From the NCBI GenBank assembly GCA_036426205.1, contig CM071570.1, positions 633,523 to 697,522 of the forward strand: a DNA stretch of 64,000 nucleotides, given 5' to 3'. Every line of letters begins with the position of its first letter. Positions within the stretch are counted from its first letter, which is position 1. Made by a program: the position numbers and the translations under genes. Below are positions 10,190-20,336 of this stretch, one piece after another. The notes under the pieces are model-generated. The model was given only the letters and a program-made list of their open reading frames with translations, was not told where the DNA came from and searched no databases. The DNA comes from Ascaphus truei (taxonomy: Eukaryota; Chordata; Amphibia; Anura; Ascaphidae).

Positions 10190-11570
10190 TTCTTAAGCGA
10201 TAACTTTCTAGTAAACTTTTGTAAATCAATAATTTTCTCAAAGAGCTGAAAATGTCTCTATGGAGCAAAGCTGAAATCCATATTAAGAAGAGAACGTCTC
10301 TGTTAGCTCAATGCCCGAGATGTTAATAATGTTATGATCCGTGACATTCAGAAGTCCTTTTTGTGATTTTTTGCTTTGCCTTGCCCCAAACCTCCTCCTA
10401 GATCTTCTGGTCTTCATCCATTTTTTGAGCCTTTAGAGTCTGAAAGGGTCAATATTTGTGGATTGTACTCGTCCTCCCTCCTGGAATAACGTTCCCGAGG
10501 GCATGCTCCAAATTCTCTGTATCGCTGTTTCTCATCCGATTTGTTGAATGATAACGAATATGTGCGATTCTCTGTATCAGATACATCCAAGTTGAAGCTT
10601 GAGTTATCTCCATATCTGTCTTTCAGTATTGATTTCCTTGGGGTATACAGGCAAGAATAATCTCTGTTAGAAGGTTGATTCCTTATTGGTGTCCTGTAGT
10701 TTCCTCTATTGACATTTGTAGCCGAGATAAATTTGATTTCGTACAGAATTGAGCTTGTCTCTCAAATTTTGCCTGCTTATATAACATTCTTCTCCACAGA
10801 TTGGTTCTTTCATTAGTTTTTGAAGAGTTCTCTGTGGTCTCAAATACATAAAGTTTGGGTTGTAGGATTTTAATTTCCTCTTCCAAAATTCACGTTCTAA
10901 TTTTGAACTGAGCAATTACCGTAACTGCATGAGCTTCGTAGAGCAGTCGTCAAGCATAGTCTTCCAGTTCTCTTCAAAATCTTTGGTCTGGAACCCAAAA
11001 GTGGGGGACTTTTTGATCTGTAATCATCTGGGGATCCACTTGACTTTCTGGTAGTTCTCAAGATTTGTGATATTCCACCATAAGTGGATATCCTGCAAGA
11101 AACATTTTTCTAACTTGGAAAAATAGTCAATAAAATCAGATGGTTCATCACAGATGAGTTCCTTAGTAAAATCAAAAACATATTCAGCACGTCTGAGATT
11201 ATTTGTATTGTCTACGCAGTTATGTACATAACTTCTGGTTGTAAATTCATTAAAATATTAATTGCCAGCATGATTAATTTCTGAAAAATTAGTCTTTATA
11301 GAAAAGGTTCAGTGCTTAGTCCAAAAAATTGGACGTGTTAGTGTGCAGTCTTTTAACCCTTGCAATCACAGTGTATATCGGAGTGATGCTTTATTGACTG
11401 ATTTTATTAAATCTAAATCCTTGATTTCTAAGAAGAGGAGGACCCCTGGAAATAATGCAAGCACATTTATACTGTTTTCATTTTATAAATACCACAAAGA
11501 TTTTTGAATGCACTGATATCCGATCTGTTCCTTATCTGACCATATTTTCCTGAATAATTAATTTTATTGC
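10190..11570 (-). pseudogene. PLE N-terminal coding remnant
   Basis: On the minus strand, pieces resembling the PLE N-terminal region: KLEREFWKRKLKSYNPNF near 10850-10900, and near 10190-10260 ETFS..ETIIDLQKFTRKLS-like reading, comparable with NFDLFTTIIDLQKYTRKW of the well-preserved PLE at 43608. Frames are broken throughout. The 3' part (RT, nuclease) is missing. The inverted copy at 20600-22512 is longer because of an internal tandem duplication. Confidence 0.65.
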
Positions 11571-11576
11571 ATAATG

Positions 11577-11960
11577 TCTTATATTAACGGTGTATATACA
11601 AAACCTTCATTTAATCCTTTTAGGGAAAAATGTGTCCAAAGAGTAAATCCATTTGGATTCTATATGTAACACAGCTCTGTCCAAGTTCCCCCTCCTTATA
11701 ATAGGGAGGATATGATCTACTCCTTGGAATTTCAAAGGTTTAGTATCTCCACCATGTAATTCTAGAACAGGACGTGAGTGAGTTAGGTGTGTCCAGATTA
11801 TTTTGAATGGATGCTATATGTTGGAAAGACCAAGAGACAATCAGGAGATGTGTCCTTGAGCATATAGCATCCAACACCGAGATCCTGTAAACATGACTAA
11901 CTTTATTGTTTGGACAAAGCTCACAATACAAGCACCTAGTGATACTCTATAAACTGGACT
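11577..11960 (-). pseudogene. PLE nuclease C-terminal remnant
   Basis: Minus-strand reading of the end of a GIY-YIG-bearing PLE: a GVDHILP block, then SKWIYSLDTFFPKGLNEGF, which matches the conserved W-I-Y-x-L-x-T-x-x-P-x-G-L-N ending. On the minus strand it lies just upstream of the N-terminal remnant at 10190-11570, as expected for head-to-tail tandem PLE copies. The left end of this feature is where the second locus copy switches orientation. Confidence 0.6.
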
Positions 11961-12718
11961 CTATATGCTAGCTTCATATGTTTAAATAGAGAAGCAAGAC
12001 ATTCTATGTTACAAACTGGTTTAGATATATTGTGCATTAATGCCTGTGAGTTTGGAATATGGGACACCGCAGCTACAGTAACTCAATTCACTATTGCTTG
12101 AAAATAGTTGGAAAATTATACAAAAAAAATCTGCTTCTGTTGAATTTATTGTTACTGGTGAGTGTTTCTGGAATTGACAAACATTGCCACTAGCCAATTA
12201 TTTTCCAGTGAGAAATAATGATTTCAGTTGACCAGTGGAGACTCTATACACCCTTCCCCTAAAATTACTACAAACATAACAAGTTGCAATTTAAAAGGTC
12301 CTCTGTCTTCTCACCACCCGTGGGTCCCAGAAATCCTGAGCCTGCTTGATGTTTTTGATTACTTCAGCTCCTGTACCTCCGGCACATACCGCCAAAGTTA
12401 AGGCTATTAAAACCTTAAACTAGCCTTGACTAACCCCACAAACACCTCACTGCTATTTCCAAACCTTCTGCCAAACCCAAATAAAATATATGACGCCCAT
12501 CCTCTGACAAGTGCATCCCATCCGACCTAAATAACCCCTACATATTCCCTTCTAAATCCCTGTGTCTCACTGAGAAAAACCTACACCTATTAAAAACATT
12601 TCCATGGACTTTTTCAATTTCTTACTACATAGGAGTAAAATAGTAGGCTAAAATAAACTAGCTAACTAATCACATATAGAGTTAGCAATATGTGGAAGGG
12701 AGTCCCCAGTAGAACAGC
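11961..12718. other. Unassigned sequence within the duplicated block
   Basis: No clear gene. AT-rich sequence shared almost base for base with about 25837-26593, so it predates the duplication. It probably belongs to the 5' side of the PLE fragment that follows, but I see no diagnostic motif. Confidence 0.3.
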
Positions 12719-13237
12719 ATGGAAATGGGAAATCCTGAAAATGGAAAAAAGAAGCAAATACTGTATAGTGAAGTGCTGAAAAAAATGGGCATCATTGTCC
12801 ATCATTCCTCTGGGGAACCAAAAGTTTTCTACAAATGTTTAAAATTGAAAATGTATTCATTAAACACTCATGAATCCAAACAGGTCAGGGGATACTCCTC
12901 AACTCAAACAGAAATACAATATACTATAGGTCAATTCATTATCTGCGATTCAACCAATGTCATTTATCTCATCCAACGTCCCTGCAATAAAAAGTACATA
13001 GGGCGTCCGACTAGGAAATTTACAATTAGATTAGCAGAGCATATCACTAATGTAATAAAAGGTCTCCTTCAGCACAATTTGTCAAAGCATTTCAAAGAAT
13101 GTCATCAGCAGAATCCTTCAGGAATGAAATTTACGGGCATTAAAAAGCTTAGGTTGAGCTGGAGAGGAGGGGACTCGGTTAGTGACATCTCTAGATTAGA
13201 AACCAGATACATTCATTCCCAGTGGGCTCTATGTTGA
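12719..13237 (+). pseudogene. PLE C-terminal GIY-YIG nuclease fragment
   Basis: A 172-codon frame. Residues about 78-88 read STNVIYLIQRPC, then KKYIGRPTRKFTIRLAEHI, the GIY-YIG nuclease core with its R..EH helix. It continues NLSKHF..CH and LRLSWRGGD and ends SRLETRYIHSQWAL, the family's conserved tail. The upstream RT is absent, so this is a 3' fragment of a 5'-truncated PLE. Its direct duplicate at 26594-27105 has lost one G and is frameshifted. Confidence 0.8.
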
Positions 13238-13672
13238 CATTGACCTAAGTGCATTTCTTATCAATTGATTTCCAATATACATCCCAACTCATTCCCCTGC
13301 ACCCTCTTCTCCAGTTCAAATGACATTGTTTAAATTGCTACATTTCTCTCTTAATTAGTGATATATTAGCATTTTCTTCTATCCACTCAGTGATATACTC
13401 ACATCTATCTTTCCTGTATATCTGTTTATTTTCAATTTGCAATTTTATTTTATACATAATAAATGTGAATTGTTTTATGAATCCGATAGATTTATCCTTT
13501 TCATATTCATGCATTTCGTTATATTAAGGTCTCTTTCTGTATGTTCCATGGGTTTTGATGTCATGATTGATAGCAGAGACTCTGCATGATTGGCAGAGTC
13601 TCAGACAGGAATCAGCTTATCAATGCACCTCCACACCTAGATAGTTAGAGAGGTAGTATCATGTGACATCAC

Positions 13673-13712
13673 CCCTGAGGAAGTTTATTTTGAAACGAAA
13701 CGCATAGGGTTG
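13673..13712 (+). ncRNA. Hammerhead-ribozyme-like motif of the PLE 3' region
   Basis: CTGAGGA at 13675-13681, a GTTT/AAAC-type stem II, then GAAAC at 13697-13701, followed by GCATAGGG. This matches the conserved hammerhead core (CUGANGA, stem II, GAAA) known from Penelope-like elements. Stem III (ACGC against GGGU) is imperfect, so activity is doubtful. Confidence 0.5.
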
Positions 13713-14395
13713 AGTTTGTACCTGCCGAGTTGCCTAAACAGACCTGATGAACATTATCCAGTGATTGTATTTGGGAGCTGTGGGCTATACGGAGCTATTG
13801 TATTATACTATCTGCATCAGAGCGCACAGACGCTTCAGACACTGCTGACGTCACCTGCTGGTAACGAGAAGGCGAGGAGGAAGCCAGGTGTGCTGAAACT
13901 CCAGGAGCCGTCCGATCAGCTGTTTGCCATATATCTGCCAGCGTGGAGTGTAAGGCTGTGGCCAGGCTGGGAGTGTGCGCTGGCACTTGAACGCAGTGAC
14001 ATCATGCGGTCTGCTTGGCCATGCGATTCCTGGCCATCTAGTTGCGCGCATGTGGGGGCATGGTCATGACATCACAGAGCTGGTTCACCCTCATGGACAA
14101 ACCACTAACGTGACGCATAAGTGAGCAGCAAAATAAAATGTGACTGTCTCTGCAAGCAGAAAGCTCACGGGCACCCGCACCCTTTACAAGCACATTCAGA
14201 GTTACCACTTTGATCGCACTAAGTACAAGCGCGAGCGCCCGCTTCGCTACACCCCGGCCGCAGCCCAAGAACAGAGACGCTTACTCCATATTGATTTCAG
14301 TAAAGGGATAACTTGAATCAACATCCAAACCCATAGCCCGACTCACCGGCCCACTAACTGACCTACTGTACCATAAAAGTCCCAAATAAACTATT
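13713..14395 (+). mobile_element. PLE terminal region after the hammerhead-like motif
   Basis: Sequence following the ribozyme-like motif up to the 69-bp minisatellite, duplicated at about 27586-28264. It is moderately GC-rich and contains open frames (119 codons at 13710) that are not conserved in form with any family I know. Best read as PLE terminal repeat and flank. Confidence 0.4.
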
Positions 14396-17147
14396 GTTAT
14401 ATAGGGGAGAGCTGAGGCACTTCCAGGTCTTACATAGTGTGAGCTCCACTGGCTAATGACTTGTGTTATATAGGGGAACGCTGAGACACTTCCAGGTCTT
14501 ACATAGTGTGAGCCCCGCTGGCTAATGACTTGTGTTATATAGGGGAGAGCTGAGGCACTTCCTGGCCTTACATAGTGTGAGCTCCGCTGGCTAATGACTT
14601 GTGTTATATAGGGGAGAGCTGAGGCACTTCCAGGTCTTACATAGTGTGAGCTCCGCTGGCTAATGACTTGTGTTATATAGGGGAGACTGAGACACTTCCA
14701 GGTCTTACATAGTGTGAGCCCGCTGGCTAATGACTTGTGTTATATAGGGGAGAGCTGAGGCACTTCCAGGTCTTACATAGTGTGAGCCCCGCTGGCTAAT
14801 GTCTTGTGTTATATAGGGGAGAGCTGAGGCAATTCCAGGTCTTATATACAGTAGTATGAGCACCGCTGGCTAATGACTTGTGTTATATAGGGGAACGCTG
14901 AGGCACTTCCAGGTCTTACATAGTGTGATCTCCGCTGGCTAATTAGTTATTTTATATAGGGGAGAGCTGAGGCACTTCCAGGTCTTACATTGTGTGAGAT
15001 CCGCTGGCTAATGTCTTGTGTTATATAGGGGAGAGCTGAGGCAATTCCAGGTCTTACATAGTGTGAGCCCCGCTGGCTAATGTCTTGTGTTATATAGGGG
15101 AGAGCTGAGGCACTTCCAGGTCTGACATAGTGTGAGCTCCGCTGGCTAATGTCTTGTGTTATATAGGGGAGAGCTGAGGCACTTCCAGATCTTACATAGT
15201 GTGAGCCCCGCTGGCTAATGTCTTGTGTTATATAGGGGAGAGCTGAGACACTTCCAGGTCTTACATAGTGTTAGCCCCGCTGGCTAATGTCTTGTGTTAT
15301 TTAGGGGATAGCTGAGGCACTTCCAGGTCTTACATAGTGTGAGATCCGCTGGCTAATGTCTTGTGTTATATAGGGGATAGCTGAGACACTTCCAGGTCTT
15401 ACATAGTGTGAGCCCCGCTGGCTAATGTCTTGTGTTATATAGGGGAGAGCTGAGGCACTTTCAGGTCTTACATAGTGTGAGCTCCGCTGGCTAATGTCTT
15501 GTGTTATATAGGGGAGAGCTGAGGCACTTCCAGATCTTACATAGTGTGAGCCCCGCTGGCTAATGTCTTGTGTTATATAGGGGAGAGCTGAGGCACTTCC
15601 AGGTCTTACATAGTGTGAGCCCCGCTGGCTAATGACTTGTGTTATATAGGGGAGAGCTGAGACACTTCCAGGTCTTACATAGAGTTAGCCCCGCTGGCTA
15701 ATGTCTTGTGTTATTTAGGGGAGAGCTGAGACACTTCCAGGTCTTTCATAGTGTGAGATCCGCTGGCTAATGTCTTGTGTTATATAGGGGATAGCTGAGG
15801 CACTTCCAGGTCTTACATAGTGTGAGCCCCACTGGCTAATGACTTGTGTTATATAGGGGAGAGCTGAGGCACTTCCAGGTCTTACATAGTGTGAGATCCG
15901 CTGGCTAATGACTTGTGTTATATAGGGGAGACTAGCACTTCCAGGTCTTACTATGGTGAGCCCCTGGCTAATGACTTGTGATATATGGGGAGAGCTGAGG
16001 CACTTCCAGGCTTACATAGTGTGAGCCCCGCTGGCTAATGCGTGTGTTATAGGGGAGAGCTGAGGCACTTCAGGTCTTACATAGTGTGAGCCCCGCTGCT
16101 AATGACTTGTGTTATATAGGGGAGAGCTGAGGCACTTCCAGGTCTTACATAGTGTGAGCGCTGGCTAATGACTTGTGTTTATTAGGGGAGAGCTGAGGCA
16201 CTTCCAGGTCTTACATAGTGTAGCCCCCTGGCTAATGACTTGGTTTTTTAGGGGAGAGCTGAGACACTTCCAGGTCTTACATAGTGTGAGCCCCGTGGCT
16301 AATGACTTGTGTTATATAGGGGAGAGCTGAGACACTTCCAGTTCTTACATAGTGTGAGCCCCTCTAATGACTTGTGTTATATAGGGGAGAGCTGAGGCAC
16401 TTCCAGGCTTACATAGTTGTGAGCCCCGCTGGCTAATGACTTTGTGTTATATAGGGGAGAGCTAGGCACTTCCAGGTCTTACATAGTTGTGAGCCCCGCT
16501 GGCTAATGACTTGTGTTATATAGGGGAGAGCTGAGACCTCCAGGTCTTACATAGTGGAGCCCCGCTGGCTAATGTCTTGTGTTATATATGGGAGAGCTGA
16601 GACACTTCCAGTCTTACATAGTGTAGCCCGCTGGCTAATGACTTGTGTTATATAGGGGAGAGCTGAGACACTTCCAGGTCTTACATAGTGTGAGCCCCGC
16701 TGGCTAATGACTTGTGTTATATAGGGAGAGCTGAGGCACTTCCAGGTCTTACATATGTGGAGCCCCGCTGGCTAATGCTTGTGTTATATAGGGGAGAGCT
16801 GAGACACTTCCAGGTCTTACATAGTGTGAGCCCCGCTGGCTATGACTTGTGTTTATAGGGGAGAGCTGAGGCACTTCCAGGTCTTACTAGTGTGAGCCCC
16901 GCTGGCTAATGACTTTGTTTATATAGGGGAGAGCTGGACACTTCCAGGTCTTACATAGTGTGAGCCCCGCTGGCTAATGACTTGTTTTATAGGGAGAGCT
17001 GAGACACTTCCAGGTCTTACATAGTGTGAGCCCCGCTGCTAATGACTTGTGTTATATAGGGGAGAGCTGAGGCACTTCCAGGTCTTACATAGTGTGAGCC
17101 CCGCTGGCTAATGACTTGTGTTATATAGGGGAGAGCTGGGCAACAAG
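14396..17147. repeat. 69-bp minisatellite, about 40 units
   Basis: Tandem repeat with unit GTTATATAGGGGAGAGCTGA, GGCACTTCCAGGTCTTACAT, AGTGTGAGCCCCGCTGGCTA, ATGACTTGT (69 bp measured between 14396 and 14465). Units up to about 15930 differ mainly by substitutions (CTCC/CCCC, ACTT/TCTT); later units have many one-base losses that look like sequencing error. It lies in intron 2 of the WAP gene. The second locus copy (28265-28695) is collapsed around an N gap. Confidence 0.95.
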
Positions 17148-17699
17148 CCCTAACATTCACTCAGCTCCAAGCTGAATATTACACCCTGTTTACAGTCACG
17201 CACACTTCTCGTGGGATAATAGATAGACCCCAATGTGTAATATCTTTGTATCACGAGTGTGAAAAAAATTGTATAGAATAAAATGGTCAAATGTTACAGC
17301 CATGGTGTTTTAAAATGAGGTTTATCGGGCAGTTCAGTGCAAATTACATTATTTTTTTAATCTTGTATCACTTTTGAGCCAATACAATTAAGTGGCAATA
17401 CAGTAGGTGCATACATTATTTGGCAATACAGTAGTGGCATACAGTATTGCATCAGTATGTGCAATACATATGTGGAAGGTCTTTGCTGTAATAGTTCTCA
17501 TCGTGCCACAATTGTCATTTTACAGCTAGAGAATTAGGAAGCGTTACCAACATTGCACATATTATAATGGAAGTGCTCCAATATGGGGGAGATTCCTGAG
17601 CTCTTGTACTGGTGTCGGGGCTCGATTCTGTGTTATCTGCATCGCAAGTTATGCCGAATTCATTACACAAAATAACATAGTATTTTTCTACCTTTTTAG
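17148..17699 (+). other. End of intron 2, WAP gene
   Basis: Non-coding, matched by 28696-29274 in the second copy. Contains a degenerate CAATACAGTA(T)GTGG repeat near 17390-17470 that is a clean six-unit array in the second copy. Ends in the acceptor TTTTTCTACCTTTTTAG. Many single-base differences from the second copy are deletions here. Confidence 0.5.
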
Positions 17700-18085
17700 G
17701 TTAGATAAAGGAAGCTGATGAAGCCGCCGCCAGCGAGAATTAGGAAACATCCTACACAACGCAGCCGTCTCCATGGAAGTGACGTAATTAGCGAAGCCTC
17801 TAAGGTCGAGTCCCTGATGGATCTGATAGCGGCGGTGGGAAACCCCAGCAGGGAATCAATAACCCCCTTTCCCTGTCAGAGAGGCCTGTGACACAGTGTA
17901 ACGCAGCGCATTGCAGGCCCCTCGTGCGAAATGGGAGTATTCTTGTGTTACATTACTTCCTGGATATTATTTTGGTTTGTTTCTCAGCCTGTGGGGTCAT
18001 TGCTTGGGGATTGGTATCTGTTCTGCGCATATTATTCTGTCTGTAGATGCAGCTGCATTTAATAAAGACACTTTGTAATCACTCT
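17700..18085 (+). CDS. WAP-domain peptide, last exon with stop and 3' UTR
   Basis: After the acceptor AG at 17698-17699 the phase-1 junction gives GGT (Gly) and then TAG at 17702-17704, so the protein would end ...NPLPG. The rest is 3' UTR, ending with AATAAA at 18061-18066 and cleavage expected 15-25 bp later. Support: pyrimidine-rich acceptor, fitting phase, poly(A) signal, and three related copies in the window (also 29275 on + and 60115-60487 on -). Assigning it to exons 1 and 2 across an 8.7-kb intron is inference. Confidence 0.55.
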
Positions 18086-18271
18086 AGACCTGTCTCCTGC
18101 TGGAATTTTCCCCTCAGACCTGTGGAGATTTATATGCAGAATAAAGAAGTAATAATATGGCCTAAAATATAAATTTACAAATTACACCCAGTATGTTGGC
18201 ACACAATACATGCCACGTATGGCTGTTTCTCAACGTGTGTATCAGCTCGTGCTTTGTGGAGGCGTCAGTAG

Positions 18272-18403
18272 NNNNNNNNNNNNNNNNNNNNNNNNNNNNN
18301 NNNNNNNNNNNNNNNNNNNNNNNNNNNNNNNNNNNNNNNNNNNNNNNNNNNNNNNNNNNNNNNNNNNNNNNNNNNNNNNNNNNNNNNNNNNNNNNNNNNN
18401 NNN
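18272..18403. other. Assembly gap (132 N)
   Basis: Run of N. By comparison with the second copy (about 29862-29994) the missing sequence should contain the tRNA-like SINE described there. Confidence 0.99.
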
Positions 18404-18483
18404 AAATGAGCTGTAAGGTATGTTCCAGAGACGGAAGGTGTCTTAATAGAAGAGCATGGATAGGGCACTAAATTTAGGTCTTC

Positions 18484-18825
18484 TCACAAAATCAGAATTT
18501 TAGTTTTTCTATATTCCAGCACCTTCTATCCCCATCCCATATTATTCACCTAAAGTTCACAAATCACTCACTAACCCACCAAAGCACCCTATCATGCCAC
18601 GGATTAATTCTATTTTTTCAACAACTTGTTTTAAAATGTTCCTTCTCACCTATTTATTACACACCGCTTCTGTTCTTCAATAACTAAATACGATCACTTG
18701 GGATTCTAACGATAGATTAGCCACTATAGATATCCAATCACTTTACATCAGTATACTCCACTCTTGAGGCTTTAAAGCAATTATTAAAATGTATCTTTAC
18801 ATGGCACACAAGCAATCACACAACA
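18484..18825 (+). pseudogene. PLE reverse transcriptase fragment
   Basis: Reads YYSPKVHKSLTNPPKHPI near 18540-18590 and DIQSLYISILHS near 18728-18765, the first RT blocks of a PLE, with stops. It is the counterpart of 30066-30425. Here the element is cut by the inverted-repeat element starting at 18826. Confidence 0.7.
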
Positions 18826-19428
18826 ATTTCTGTGATAACCCACTAGAAAAGCCCAAGCAGATACGTAAAAGCAGCAAAAATGCTGCAGGCACTCACATGG
18901 GCAAGTGTGAGTGCAATCCTAGGGGAAGGTATCGTTTTTCTGTTGGTGTCTTTAAATCTGGAGCCCTGTGAGGGTGATAGTGATCTGATATGTATAGATC
19001 TATAAAAATGCCCTGTGAGGGTGATAGTGATCTGATATGTATAGATCTATAAAAATAAAAATAGAAATAAAAATGATACTCACACGGCCTTGTGTGAGTA
19101 AATGCACATCAGGGTATCTTTAACTTCTTTGTGATACTGATAGTGTTAATCTCCAAGTGGGCCAGTGTAGGTAGATAACCCCTCCTTGGTGTAGATGTGA
19201 AATTGAACACTGTCACGATTTTCGTGGACTACAACAAAATTTATTAAAAAAACATATATAAAAACAATGAGAAAGATGCATAAAAAGAAAAAGCCAGCCG
19301 TCTAAAGGAAATTGCTCGTGGGTCTCGTGGAGCGCAGCTAACTTGCTCCGCGTCCGGATATAGTGCTGCCTCCTCTCAGATCCACTCCTTGACGGTGGCT
19401 GTGCTGGGTCAAAATTGCCTAGTGGTGA

Positions 19429-19462
19429 GAGCAACGCGTTTCGACTTTTGGTCTTTCTCAGG
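19429..19462 (-). ncRNA. Degenerate hammerhead-like motif
   Basis: On the minus strand: CTGAGAAAGACCAAAAGTC, then GAAACGCGTTGC. The GAAACGCG part and a GAC/GTC stem fit the PLE hammerhead pattern, but the core reads CTGAGAA rather than CTGANGA, so it is probably inactive. Confidence 0.4.
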
Positions 19463-19470
19463 CTCCGTAG

Positions 19471-20156
19471 TTTGGGGTTAAGGTTCGTGGCAGATATTTA
19501 TATTGATGTCAGCCAATCCCCATTCTACTTTAGGCAATGTCATCTGTTGTTCAATTAGAACTAATGAGTGCTGTATGATGCACTCCGTTTTACTTAGGTA
19601 TGTCATAGTGGATAAATAATTAAATAAATTGACGCATTCACTGGTTATAATCTCGAGCGTTCATACATATGAATGGAATCATAGTTAAGAATAGAGTTAA
19701 TACATAACATAGAAAGTAATTAGTGACGTGCTCTACATAAAGTGTGAAATGGTATGTGATGTCCCAAATAAATCTGTGTACTCTGTGAAGATGCCTGCGT
19801 GATTAATAAATGCTGATTATTCCATCTGTGACTGGGATAAAATTCCATGAGTGATTAGTGTGCATGTACTATTTTTAAGGTGTTTTTTGTGAATGGTTAA
19901 GTAAATGAATGTTTTTATACATTATGATTAATAAATATATATATACGACAGTGGGCTTGGGTGTCTGTGTTCCTTATTATACTTATTATAAAGTGTTAAG
20001 TGAAGTTTTAGTGAAAGAATATGTGCTTATTAGCACGCTAATTTTTAATGTACATTCAAGATAAAAAGGATAAAATTCAAAATGTGTTTTCACATAAAAT
20101 AGATGGGAATAATCCATATTCATATTGTAGCCTTGTAGTGCCATAGAGAGTTCAAT
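19471..20156. other. Interior of the inverted-repeat element
   Basis: AT-rich, no coding frame of note. Contains no motif I recognise other than ordinary AT-rich runs. Treated as PLE-derived or unique filler. Confidence 0.3.
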
Positions 20157-20336
20157 TTTTATAGATCTATACATATCAGATCACTATCACCCTCACAGGG
20201 CACCAGATTTAAAGACACCAACAGAAAAAAGATACCTTCCCCTAGGATTGCACTCACACTTGCCCGTGTGAGTGCCTGCAGCATTTTTTCTGCTTTTACG
20301 TATCTGCTTGGGCTTTTCTAGTGGGTTATCACAGAA

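Larger units (their letters stand above)
18826..20336. mobile_element. 1.5-kb element with about 190-bp inverted arms
   Basis: AATTTCTGTGATAACCCACT at 18826 is the reverse complement of the sequence ending at 20336. The arms (to about 19020 and from about 20157) also share the TCTGATATGTATAGATCTAT block. In the left arm a 55-bp piece ending in ATAGATCTATAAAAAT is repeated in tandem (near 18966-19054). Inside, 19203-19470 resembles a PLE end on the minus strand, with GCAACGCGTTTCGAC and TTTCTCAG. The right end abuts the inverted segment that begins at 20337. Confidence 0.6.

Noticed and set aside
13710..14069. 119-codon frame after the PLE nuclease as a host gene
   Set aside because: It overlaps the hammerhead-like motif and PLE terminal region, and the duplicate frame at 27464-27892 differs in start and end.
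14396..17147. CRISPR-like regular repeat array
   Set aside because: The repeats are contiguous with no unique spacers, in a vertebrate setting; it is a minisatellite.
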